64,000 bases of DNA, from NCBI GenBank assembly GCA_001994995.1, contig MDJM01000003.1:21281-85280 (forward strand), in the 5' to 3' direction. Position 1 is the first letter of the stretch. Each line of letters begins with the position of its first letter. A model generated the notes under the pieces. That model ran no database searches and was not told where the DNA came from. It saw nothing but the letters and a program-made list of their open reading frames with translations. The translations under genes were made by a program, and so were the position numbers. Source of the stretch: Candidatus Parepulonipiscium sp. PG-Nuni2H_MBin01 (lineage in GTDB: Bacteria > Bacillota > Clostridia > Lachnospirales > Cellulosilyticaceae). This document shows positions 53,922 through 62,183 of this stretch, piece by piece.

Positions 53922-53950
53922 TTGACTTTTTATTAGATAAGAGTTATTAT
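53922..53950 (+). promoter_or_regulatory. Sigma-A promoter of ahpC
   Basis: TTGACT (53922-53927) and TATTAT (53945-53950) with a 17-base spacer. The spacer holds a weak inverted repeat (TTAT-TAG-ATAA); a convincing Per box was not found. Confidence 0.72.
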
Positions 53951-53998
53951 TACATAGAAGCAAGAGCTTACTAATTTAATTATAAAAGGAGTTTTATC

Positions 53999-54562
53999 AT
54001 GTCATTAATTGGAAAAAAAGTTGAAGATTTTAAAGTGCAAGCTTACCACAACGGAGCATTTCAAGAAATAACTGCAGATGATATTAAAGGTCAATGGTCA
54101 GTATTTTTCTTCTACCCAGCAGACTTTACATTCGTATGTCCTACAGAACTTGGCGACTTAGCAGATAACTATGACGAATTCAAAAATATTAATTGTGAAA
54201 TTTATTCAGTATCTACTGATACTCATTTCGTACACAAAGCATGGGCTGATGCAACTGATACAATCGCAAAAATCCAATACCCAATGTTAGCAGACCCTAC
54301 AGGGAAATTAGCTAGATTTTTTGGCGTTATGATTGAGGATGAAGGCTTAGCATTAAGAGGAACGTTTATCGTTAATCCAGATGGTGTTATTAAAGCATAT
54401 GAAATCCATGACCTTGGCATTGGGCGTAATGCAGAAGAATTATTAAGAAAAGTTCAAGCAGCACAGTTCGTTCATGAGCATGGAGATCAAGTATGTCCTG
54501 CTAAATGGAAACCAGGAGCTGAAACTCTTGCACCTAGCTTAGATTTAATCGGTAAACTTTAA
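53999..54562 (+). CDS. ahpC: Alkyl hydroperoxide reductase C (2-Cys peroxiredoxin)
   Basis: A 187-residue typical 2-Cys peroxiredoxin. The peroxidatic cysteine is in FYPADFTFVCPTELGDL (about 47) and the resolving cysteine in GDQVCPAKWKPG (about 166). It reduces H2O2 and organic peroxides using electrons from the neighbouring flavoprotein. AAAGGAG precedes the ATG. It is followed by a hairpin and then the AhpF-like gene. Confident. Confidence 0.96.
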   Translation: MSLIGKKVEDFKVQAYHNGAFQEITADDIKGQWSVFFFYPADFTFVCPTELGDLADNYDEFKNINCEIYSVSTDTHFVHKAWADATDTIAKIQYPMLADPTGKLARFFGVMIEDEGLALRGTFIVNPDGVIKAYEIHDLGIGRNAEELLRKVQAAQFVHEHGDQVCPAKWKPGAETLAPSLDLIGKL

Positions 54563-54565
54563 ACA

Positions 54566-54592
54566 AAGGGCTGTCTTGTACAGCTCTTTTAT
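54566..54592 (+). terminator. Hairpin between ahpC and the reductase gene, partial terminator
   Basis: AAAGGGCTGT pairs with ACAGCTCTTT around CTTGT, followed by a short T run. It probably lowers expression of the reductase compared with ahpC. Confidence 0.75.
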
Positions 54593-54622
54593 ATTATAAC
54601 AAAGTAAAACAGGAGGCTTATT

Positions 54623-56260
54623 ATGATATATGATTTAGCAATAGTTGGTGGCGGTAGTGCAGGCCTTGCGGCTGGTATATATGCTGGGCGTGCAAAAATG
54701 AATGTAATTATTATAGAAAAGGGTGAGTGGGGTGGTCAGGTTAATACAACTGCGGAAGTATTAAACTATCCTGGTCTTATGAACACCACAGGCCCACATC
54801 TTATGTCAGAGATGAGAAAACAAACTGAGTCTTTTGGAGTAGAATTTACCTCTCGTGAAGTTACTGGTTTTAATCTCGATGGTGATGTAAAGGAAATCCA
54901 AACAGATAAAGGTGTTATACAGGCAAGAAGCTTAATACTTGCTCAAGGTGCTTCTCCACGTAAATTAAATTTTGAAGGCGAAACCGATTATATTGGTCGC
55001 GGTATTGCTTTTTGTGCAACTTGCGATGGTGAATTATTTTCAGGTAAAGAGGTTTTTGTAATTGGTGGAGGATACGCTGCTGCTGAAGAATCTATATTTT
55101 TAACTCGTTATGCAACTAAGGTTACTGTTATAGTAAGAGGAGCAGATTTTACGTGTGCTAAAACTTTAGGAGATAAAACTAAAAATACTCCTAATATTGA
55201 TATTAAATTTAACACTGAAATAGTTAAAGTATGGGGCGATAATGCAATTACTGGGGCTAAATTTAAAAATAATATCACTGGTGAAGAGTGGGAGCATACT
55301 GGCGATAGTTTTGGAGTATTTGTATTTGCTGGTTCAGAGCCTTCTACTCATATGGTAAAAGACCGCCTTGAAGTTGATAACTATGGATATCTTGTAACTG
55401 ATGAAAATATGAAAACTAAAATAGATGGGGTATACGCAGCAGGAGATTTAAGAAGTAAAGTTTTACGTCAAATTGTAACTGCTGTAGCTGATGGCGCGAT
55501 TGCTGCTACTAATGCAGAAAGATATGTTGCTCATCAAAAAGAGAGATTAGGCATTAAAGAAGAATATACTCAAAAAGTTGCTCCTAAAGCAGTTGCTGCA
55601 GAAGTTAAATCTTCATCTAAAAATTATTTTATCACTCAAGATGTAGCAAATCAATTAGCTGGTGTATTCGCAAGACTTACAAAGAAAATCACATTAGTAA
55701 CGGTTGTAGACCCAAGTAACGATCGTTCTCAAGAATTACAAAAGTTTTTAGAGGAGTTAACAGTATTAAGTGATAATCTTGATTTACAAGTAGTACAAAA
55801 AGGTGCTGACACTGCTCTAGAACAAAAATTAAAAGTAGATAAATTTCCTGTAGTATGTATGTTAGATGAAAATGGTGATTATTCAGGCGTTAAATTCTGT
55901 GGTGTACCTGGTGGACATGAGCTAAATTCATTTATATTAACAATTTATAACTTAGCAAGTACAGGGCAAGCTATTAGTGATAGTGATATTGCAGCAATTA
56001 AAGCTATAAATAAACCTGCCAATATTAAAGTTATAGTATCCTTAGCATGTCATTTATGCCCCGATGTAGTTGTAGCAGCAGAAAGAATGGCAATATTAAA
56101 TCCAAACATTGAAACTGAGATGATGGATATTGCTCTATTTGAAGAAACTAAAAAGAAATTTAACATTATGAGTGTACCTGCAATTGTTATTAATGATTCT
56201 AAGTTAGCTTTTGGAGCTAAAAAACTATCTGAAATAATAGAGCTAGTTAACCAAGGTTAA
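54623..56260 (+). CDS. AhpF-like flavoprotein: thioredoxin reductase domain followed by a double thioredoxin-fold domain
   Basis: A 545-residue protein. Residues 1-310 are thioredoxin reductase-like: FAD motif GGGSAG (9-14), redox pair CATC (131-134), nucleotide motif GGGYAAAEES (148-157), FAD motif VYAAGDLR. After a linker, residues 345-545 are a double thioredoxin fold like the N-terminal domain of AhpF, with active site CHLC (476-479) and a cis-proline loop SVPAIV. The order is the reverse of classical AhpF. The HRR motif of NADPH binding is absent (IVRGADFTC), so NADH is more likely. It surely reduces AhpC upstream. Confidence 0.88.
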   Translation: MIYDLAIVGGGSAGLAAGIYAGRAKMNVIIIEKGEWGGQVNTTAEVLNYPGLMNTTGPHLMSEMRKQTESFGVEFTSREVTGFNLDGDVKEIQTDKGVIQARSLILAQGASPRKLNFEGETDYIGRGIAFCATCDGELFSGKEVFVIGGGYAAAEESIFLTRYATKVTVIVRGADFTCAKTLGDKTKNTPNIDIKFNTEIVKVWGDNAITGAKFKNNITGEEWEHTGDSFGVFVFAGSEPSTHMVKDRLEVDNYGYLVTDENMKTKIDGVYAAGDLRSKVLRQIVTAVADGAIAATNAERYVAHQKERLGIKEEYTQKVAPKAVAAEVKSSSKNYFITQDVANQLAGVFARLTKKITLVTVVDPSNDRSQELQKFLEELTVLSDNLDLQVVQKGADTALEQKLKVDKFPVVCMLDENGDYSGVKFCGVPGGHELNSFILTIYNLASTGQAISDSDIAAIKAINKPANIKVIVSLACHLCPDVVVAAERMAILNPNIETEMMDIALFEETKKKFNIMSVPAIVINDSKLAFGAKKLSEIIELVNQG

Positions 56261-56273
56261 GTTTTTCAATAAG

Positions 56274-56309
56274 AAAAGGGTCTCGACACAAGTTCAAGAC
56301 CCTTTTTTT
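56274..56309. terminator. Bidirectional terminator between the reductase and degV-like genes
   Basis: AAAGGGTCT pairs with AGACCCTTT with a 13-base loop and T/A runs on both sides. Confidence 0.85.
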
Positions 56310-56310
56310 A

Positions 56311-57150
56311 TTATTTTGAATTAAACACCACAACGCCAATAGTTTGAGGACCAGTATGAACGCCCATAGCAGCACCAATTTGATAAGAATGAATTTCTGT
56401 TATGCCTCCTAAGTCTTTTATAGACTCTAGAAACTCATCTGCTTCTGGCTTGCTAGCAGCATGTAATACCCATACTTCACATGAAGATTGCTTTAAATGT
56501 TCTTCAAGAATTTCTTTTAATTGTTTTCTAGATTGTTTTTTACCCCTAGGTTTAGCATGAGTATAAAGTTTTCCTTCTTCATTATGACTAACAATAGGTT
56601 TAAGATTAAGAACTGTACCAACAGCGCCCGCTGTTTTTGATAATCTCCCACCTTTAATAAGGTACTCTAAAGTATCCACTAGAATATATCCTTTTATACG
56701 CGTTCTAATCTCTTCTAGCTGTTTTAACACTGTATTGATTGGTAAACCTTTAGAAACAAGTTTTGCAGCTTCTCTAACAACAACCCCCTCAGGCACGCCC
56801 AAAGTTTTTGTATCGAAGAAGTGAAATCTCATTGATGGATATTCTTCTGAAAGAATTCTAATTGCATTTGGAGTACCAGACAAAACATTTGAAATGGTAA
56901 CAACAAGTACATCAGTGTAACCTTCATCTTCAATTTGCTTTAGGACGTTTAACCCATACTCTCTGTCAGGTAAAGAGGTTGTAGGTACTTCTGTAGGCAT
57001 TTTATCATATACTTCCTGCGGCGTTATTGTAACTTGGTCTAAATATTCTTTGTCTTTGTAAATTATAGACATTGGAATTGTGTAAATTTTGTACTGGTCT
57101 AGTACAGCTTTTGGTAAATCACAAGCACTATCAGCTAATACGGCAATCAT
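56311..57150 (-). CDS. DegV family fatty-acid-binding protein
   Basis: A 279-residue DegV protein: AVLADSACDLPKAVLDQY at the N-terminus, TSLPDREYGLNVLKQI, the family loop TISNVLSGTPNAIR, and GYILVDTLEYLIKGGRLSKTAGAVGTVLNLKPIV. Family members bind fatty acids and, as FakB, present them to the kinase FakA for phospholipid synthesis; there is no fakA beside it. AGGAGG lies upstream of the ATG. Single gene. Confidence 0.92.
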   Translation of the reverse strand: MIAVLADSACDLPKAVLDQYKIYTIPMSIIYKDKEYLDQVTITPQEVYDKMPTEVPTTSLPDREYGLNVLKQIEDEGYTDVLVVTISNVLSGTPNAIRILSEEYPSMRFHFFDTKTLGVPEGVVVREAAKLVSKGLPINTVLKQLEEIRTRIKGYILVDTLEYLIKGGRLSKTAGAVGTVLNLKPIVSHNEEGKLYTHAKPRGKKQSRKQLKEILEEHLKQSSCEVWVLHAASKPEADEFLESIKDLGGITEIHSYQIGAAMGVHTGPQTIGVVVFNSK

Positions 57151-57217
57151 GAGTTTTTTCCTCCTAAAACATTTTTTTATTATGATACAAGTATTTTATC
57201 ATAATGTCAATACTAAA

Positions 57218-58552
57218 CTAATAAATATAATCCTCAAAGTCCTCACTATATTCGTCATCAAAGTCAGAGTAGTCCTCTTGTTCGTTTAATAATGAAACTA
57301 ACTGAATAGCTGTGACTAATGTAGGTTTGTTCGGTATATTAGTATTCCCCAAACCATCTATAACATACTCATAAAACTGATTTTTACTCATTATAAATGG
57401 AATACTACTAATGAAAAATTGCATTCTTATTTTTGCTTCACGTTTAGGCATACTTTTTAAACTCTTTGCTGCTTCTTCTAAAAAATTTTCTATAATAATA
57501 GCACATTCTCTACTACGTTCTGTAGGCTCTTCTACTCTACCATAGCTAAACATTTCTTCTATTCCTACCAATAAGTTAAATTTCATAAAATTAATATGTT
57601 CTAGGTCTATATGCTGCTTTGCCATAGGCACATACTTTTCCATTACACTAATAGAAGCCATATTAACTTGATTTCTAAAAGTACTTAGCAAGTACTCATC
57701 ATATTCACCTGCTATAATATGTTTTAAAGTATGGAAAAAATCATTATAGCTTACATAAAGGTTTTTAATATCTGCAAAAGTAATGCTATCTAACAATAAT
57801 AAGTTAAAGTACATTCCAGAAATTTTAAATAAGGCATTACATGCAAAAATTAAATATTCTATCGTCTCTTCTAAATATTCACACTCTTCTAAAAACTCAT
57901 CTATATCTTCAATAGCTTGTATATCTTTTAAAATATTTTCGATTTCCTTAAGCTCATGGGTTTCTTGTTTGATAAGATGATTAGATATATTTTTTACAAA
58001 TTCTTTTACAACCTCAGGGTCGTCTGCAAGATTGACGTAAGCTAAACTCTTCTTTACATAATAGAAAAAATAATCTTGGGTCATTTTAATAGGAGTAACT
58101 GATAATACATCAGCAGCGACAGATTGCGTTAAATCTGGATTAGAAAATACATGTTCAGTACAATCTAAAGCAATTTGATTAAAATCTATCTCATCGAATT
58201 GCTCTATAGATATTTGTGAATCATCTAATATTTTATCATCAAAATTTCTGGTAAAAGTTGTATAGGCTAATTCTTTCCTATAATTTATTAAAGCACGATA
58301 TTTATTTTCTATTTTATTTCTAAGGTCAGTGATTCTATTTATAAAGGGTAAAGTATATGTTTCGTCGGCTCCTATCAAGGTGGGAAGAGAAGTAAAAATG
58401 TTACACATTTCCTTACTAATCTCGTCAAATTCAGTATCTATATCGCTAATACAAATAGGTGATGGCACCTCATATAAAGACAAGATATTATCTACTAAAT
58501 ATATATATGAATATGATAAGGTAGCATAAACAATTTTATAATCTTTTTTCAT
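57218..58552 (-). CDS. Hypothetical protein, 444 residues, helical with acidic-tyrosine tail
   Basis: Unrecognised. Predicted all-helical and strongly acidic, no membrane segment. The last 20 residues are almost only Asp, Glu, Ser, Phe and Tyr (EQEDYSDFDDEYSEDFEDYIY), similar in character to the YajC tail. I start at 58552 (MKKDYKIVYATLSYSYIYLVD); an ATG six codons earlier has no better ribosome site. It is monocistronic and divergent from glgB. No function is proposed. Confidence 0.75.
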   Translation of the reverse strand: MKKDYKIVYATLSYSYIYLVDNILSLYEVPSPICISDIDTEFDEISKEMCNIFTSLPTLIGADETYTLPFINRITDLRNKIENKYRALINYRKELAYTTFTRNFDDKILDDSQISIEQFDEIDFNQIALDCTEHVFSNPDLTQSVAADVLSVTPIKMTQDYFFYYVKKSLAYVNLADDPEVVKEFVKNISNHLIKQETHELKEIENILKDIQAIEDIDEFLEECEYLEETIEYLIFACNALFKISGMYFNLLLLDSITFADIKNLYVSYNDFFHTLKHIIAGEYDEYLLSTFRNQVNMASISVMEKYVPMAKQHIDLEHINFMKFNLLVGIEEMFSYGRVEEPTERSRECAIIIENFLEEAAKSLKSMPKREAKIRMQFFISSIPFIMSKNQFYEYVIDGLGNTNIPNKPTLVTAIQLVSLLNEQEDYSDFDDEYSEDFEDYIY

Positions 58553-58653
58553 TAAATCACTCTTTCTCATAGGTTCTTATTAAATTTAGAATACACAATT
58601 TTTCCAATAAAAACAAGGGTTGAATTAATTCCCATGAAAAATAGGGAATATAA

Positions 58654-58682
58654 TTGAAAAGTTCATCAATATATATTATTAT
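58654..58682 (+). promoter_or_regulatory. Possible sigma-A promoter of glgB
   Basis: TTGAAA (58654-58659) and TATTAT (58677-58682) with a 17-base spacer, giving a leader of about 125 bases that contains several hairpins. Confidence 0.55.
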
Positions 58683-58750
58683 AGATGTATAAGGTAACTT
58701 TTTACAGTTACTTAAAAAAGTGTATGTTACTGCGCTTATTTACCAATATG

Positions 58751-58812
58751 GAAAGGAGTATGTTAAAACTAGTAACATTATAAATTTTATAAAGTTTTGA
58801 CAATGTAAAACA
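58751..58812 (+). promoter_or_regulatory. glgB leader with distant ribosome site and successive hairpins
   Basis: GAAAGGAG (58751-58758) is 54 bases before the only possible ATG. Between them ATGTTA/TAACAT (58760-58778), TTATAAA/TTTATAA (58778-58792) and GTTTT/AAAAC (58794-58811) could each fold. An in-frame TGA at 58798 excludes an upstream start. Confidence 0.5.
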
Positions 58813-60984
58813 ATGAATAATTTTAGTTTAGAAGATAATGCGTATCCACATATGTTTCTTGGAATGCACTTAGATTATAGTAATAACCAGGAAAAGGTGG
58901 TAGTGAGGGTTATGTGCCCCGATGCTAAGGAGGTTGCTGTTGCTAACAAAAAAACCGGTAGAGAATATGCTTTAGATAATATGGGTAATGGTCTGTTTGA
59001 AGGTATTGTAGGCAAGTGTAAAAAGAGGTTTCCATATACTTTGGTGTTTACTTCTAATGAAGGCGTAACTTGGCAAGCTGACGATCCATATGCTTTTACG
59101 GATGCTTTAACTGATGAGGAACTTAAAAGGTGTGTTCATGAGGAGTATATTTTTACAGATAGAATCCTAGGTAGTAAGATTACAACTATTGATGAAGTTG
59201 AAGGATGTATATTTAGAGTATGGGCACCAAATGCAAAGCGTGTAAGTGTAATTGGCGAATTTAACAACTGGGATGGCCGAAGACATATGATGAATAAGCA
59301 GTCTGATACAGGTATTTTCTCACTATTTATTCCTGGTATTACTGAGGAAAGTGGATACCAGTATGAGATTAGAACTCCTAATAATGAACTTTTATATAAG
59401 GCTGATCCATATGCTAAGCATTTTGGTACTCGTCCTAACAAATATAGCTTGCCTTATGACCCTCATAAATATGTTTGGGGTGACCATGCTCACTTACAAA
59501 GTCTGGAGCACAGGAATAATCGTAATTTACCTATTTGTATTTATGAAGTGCATCTTGGTTCTTGGAAACATAAACCAGGCCCTTGGAAAGAAGAGGGTTA
59601 TGTTGAGGCTGAGGGCGAACATAATGATGGAAAGTTTTTAACTTATCGTGACTTTGCTGAGGAACTTGTGGAGTACGTTAAGAAGTTAAATTATACTCAT
59701 GTAGAGCTTATGGGAGTTTTAGAGCATCCGTTTGATGGTTCTTGGGGTTATCAAGTAACTGGCTTTTTTGCACCTACAAGCAGATATGGTACACCTGATG
59801 ACTTTAAGTATTTAGTTGATAGATTCCATCAAAATGGTATAGGTGTTATTGTAGACTGGGTTCCTGGCCATTTTCCAAAAGATGCTTTTGCGCTTGAAGT
59901 GTTTGATGGGCATAGATTGTTTGAGCATGAAGGGGAACACCCTGAATGGGGAACTCTTAAATTTAACTATTATAAACGTGAAGTTAAAAACTTTTTGTTA
60001 TCTAGTGCGATTATGTGGCTTGAGGAATTTCATGTAGATGGTCTTAGAGTTGATGCGGTTGCTTCTATGTTATACGGTGGAGATTTAAATTCTCATCATG
60101 CAGATATGACTGCTGTACAGTTTTTAAAAGAGCTTAACGGAATTATTAATGCACGTTACCCTCATAAGTTAATTATTGCTGAAGATTCAAGTACTTGGGA
60201 TGGAGTTACGCGCGATACTCAGTACGGCGGTTTAGGATTTGACTTTAAATGGAGTTTAGGTTGGATGCATGACGTACTTGGATTTATGCACACTGAGTAT
60301 GATTATAGAAGATATGCCCTTAGTCAACTTACTTTTAGCTTTAACTATATGTACAATGAGCATTATATTCTTCCTTTATCACATGATGAGGTTGTACACT
60401 GTAAGAGTCCTTTGCTTTACAAGATGTGTGGGGATTGGTGGCAAAAGTTTTCTAATTTAAGAACTTGTTATGGGCTGATGTATACTCATCCAGGTAAGAA
60501 GCTATTATTTATGGGCGGTGAAATTGGCCAAACTTCCGAATGGTCTGAGAAAACGGAACTTGATTGGCATTTACTGCAATATGAAAAGCATCAGAATTTA
60601 CAAAATTATGTGCGTGATTTAAATGAGTTTTATCGTAATAACGAAGCTCTTTATATGGAAGATAATATAGGTACTAATTTTGAATGGATTAATGGAGACA
60701 ATCAAGACACTTTAGTTATTTCATTTATAAGAAGAACTTTAGAGCAAGAACTAGTAGTTGTGCTTAACTTCTCTCTTAATGCTTATGAGCAATATGAGAT
60801 TGGTGTAAGTAGAATGGGTAATTATGTGGAAGTGTTTAATAGTGATGATGAGAAATACTCTGGTAGTGGTGTTGTTAATACACAAGTAATTTCAGCTGTA
60901 GATAAAAGTGTGCAGTATAAACCTCATTCAATCATAATGCGAGTTCCACCTCTTGGTATGTCTATTTTAGAATGGCAACGATAA
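58813..60984 (+). CDS. glgB: 1,4-alpha-glucan branching enzyme
   Basis: A 723-residue GH13 enzyme that makes alpha-1,6 branches in glycogen. It has N-terminal beta domains (CBM48-like, FRVWAPNAKRVSVIGEFNNWDGR), the catalytic barrel with VELMGVLEHPFDGSWGYQVTGFFAPTSRYG, nucleophile in GLRVDAVASMLY, acid/base in IIAEDSS and LSHDEVVH, and a C-terminal beta domain. The length fits. The start lacks a nearby ribosome site. It stands alone, without other glg genes in the window. Confidence 0.95.
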   Translation: MNNFSLEDNAYPHMFLGMHLDYSNNQEKVVVRVMCPDAKEVAVANKKTGREYALDNMGNGLFEGIVGKCKKRFPYTLVFTSNEGVTWQADDPYAFTDALTDEELKRCVHEEYIFTDRILGSKITTIDEVEGCIFRVWAPNAKRVSVIGEFNNWDGRRHMMNKQSDTGIFSLFIPGITEESGYQYEIRTPNNELLYKADPYAKHFGTRPNKYSLPYDPHKYVWGDHAHLQSLEHRNNRNLPICIYEVHLGSWKHKPGPWKEEGYVEAEGEHNDGKFLTYRDFAEELVEYVKKLNYTHVELMGVLEHPFDGSWGYQVTGFFAPTSRYGTPDDFKYLVDRFHQNGIGVIVDWVPGHFPKDAFALEVFDGHRLFEHEGEHPEWGTLKFNYYKREVKNFLLSSAIMWLEEFHVDGLRVDAVASMLYGGDLNSHHADMTAVQFLKELNGIINARYPHKLIIAEDSSTWDGVTRDTQYGGLGFDFKWSLGWMHDVLGFMHTEYDYRRYALSQLTFSFNYMYNEHYILPLSHDEVVHCKSPLLYKMCGDWWQKFSNLRTCYGLMYTHPGKKLLFMGGEIGQTSEWSEKTELDWHLLQYEKHQNLQNYVRDLNEFYRNNEALYMEDNIGTNFEWINGDNQDTLVISFIRRTLEQELVVVLNFSLNAYEQYEIGVSRMGNYVEVFNSDDEKYSGSGVVNTQVISAVDKSVQYKPHSIIMRVPPLGMSILEWQR

Positions 60985-60989
60985 TATTT

Positions 60990-61014
60990 GGCTGCACCTT
61001 TTTAGGTGCAGTCC
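60990..61014 (+). terminator. Terminator of glgB
   Basis: GGCTGCACC and GGTGCAGTCC form a 7-8 bp stem around a T-rich loop; the trailing T tract is weak. Confidence 0.65.
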
Positions 61015-61075
61015 TTGCTATTAAGTGTAAAATAATGTATGCTAATGAATAAACTAGTAGAAAGGACATAAGTTT

Positions 61076-61924
61076 ATGATAAATATAAGTGAAGACTTAC
61101 AATTTGTTAGAAAGCTATTTGCTGATTATAAAAGACTAAATGATATTAACCCTGTTATTTTGGAGTTGTGTTATCTTAGAGAGAAATATAATAGCCTGCA
61201 ACTTAAATATTTTGAACACAAAGAGGATTATATCCCTCAAGTAAAGAAAGCGTCAGAAGTATATATAGATACATTGTATTTGAGTAATGGTTTAGAGGAT
61301 TACGAAGAATTTATGGTTTTCACATATGAAGGATTACGTATTTATGAATTTATGGGTATTCCTCAATCTCATAAAGATATTATTATGGCAAATTTATTAA
61401 TTTTTGCTATTGATAGAGTAGTGATGGATGTTGCTCTTAATAACTCAGACTATAGTAGTGTGGAAGATTTAACAGTGCAATATATAGCGAGTTTAATATC
61501 TGCCACTGCTATGCATATGTTTTTATTCATTAATACTGCCCAACATGGCGAATGGTTGGCAGCATCAGTTGAAGAGATATTAAGGCGTTCAAGAAGTATG
61601 TTGCTTTTATATTTCCGATACATTGAGATTGAAGACGAAGAAATTCAAGTATTATCTAATGATGAAATTGTTAGATGGTTTGTAGATGAAGAGTTACAAG
61701 AAGAAGATTACTATCTTAAAGAGATTAACAAATACCCTAGAGTTCGTTTAGGTGAAGCGCATAGACAGTTTATTAATTTAGCTAGAATGCATATTTCTAT
61801 AATGTTAATAGAAGGTACAAGTGATGATGAATATATTACATTTAGTAAATTGATTCCTAATACAGCGTTAACTTACGCTCATTGTGAGGCATTTAAAAAG
61901 GCTCATATTACTCCAGCAGTATAA
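61076..61924 (+). CDS. Hypothetical protein, 282 residues, helical
   Basis: I do not recognise this protein. It appears all-helical and acidic, with one moderately hydrophobic stretch around 120-155 (LLIFAIDRVV ... YIASLISATAMHMFLFI) that is more likely buried helix than membrane span. AAAGGA lies 9 bases before the ATG. It follows glgB by 90 bases across a weak terminator, so partial co-transcription is possible. No function is proposed. Confidence 0.75.
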   Translation: MINISEDLQFVRKLFADYKRLNDINPVILELCYLREKYNSLQLKYFEHKEDYIPQVKKASEVYIDTLYLSNGLEDYEEFMVFTYEGLRIYEFMGIPQSHKDIIMANLLIFAIDRVVMDVALNNSDYSSVEDLTVQYIASLISATAMHMFLFINTAQHGEWLAASVEEILRRSRSMLLLYFRYIEIEDEEIQVLSNDEIVRWFVDEELQEEDYYLKEINKYPRVRLGEAHRQFINLARMHISIMLIEGTSDDEYITFSKLIPNTALTYAHCEAFKKAHITPAV

Positions 61925-61927
61925 ATA

Positions 61928-61976
61928 AAAGGCAAATGTTTTAGAACTTACTCTAAGATGTTTGCCTTATTTTTGT
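61928..61976 (+). terminator. Terminator after the 282-residue protein gene
   Basis: AAGGCAAAT ... GTTTGCCTT with inner TTTTAGA/TCTAAGA pairing makes a long stem, followed by a T-rich stretch. Confidence 0.82.
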
Positions 61977-62091
61977 AGTTAAATAAGATTATATGTAAAA
62001 TTTTCTACAATAAAAATTGGAAAACATGGGATAAAATGTTATATATAATTTAATTTTCGTTGTTTAATTATTACAAATAAATATAAATACC

Positions 62092-62120
62092 TTTACAAAC
62101 TTGTAATTATACAGTATAAT
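62092..62120 (+). promoter_or_regulatory. Sigma-A promoter of the chemotaxis receptor gene
   Basis: TTTACA (62092-62097) and TATAAT (62115-62120) with a 17-base spacer. Confidence 0.75.
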
Positions 62121-62144
62121 TTAATAACATACAAATAAAGGAGG

Positions 62145-62183
62145 AAAATTACTATTTTACATAATAGTGATTAAAATTACTAT
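62145..62183. repeat. 11-bp direct repeat between ribosome site and start of the chemotaxis receptor gene
   Basis: AAAATTACTAT occurs at 62145-62155 and 62173-62183, offset 28 bases. The second copy runs into the ATG at 62182. If one unit is removed, AGGAGG falls 9 bases from the ATG, so a 28-base duplication or insertion has separated them. The unit contains the small inverted repeat ACTATT/AATAGT. Confidence 0.65.

Noticed and set aside
53922..53960. Per box at the ahpC promoter
   Set aside because: Only a weak inverted repeat in the spacer; it does not match the PerR box well.
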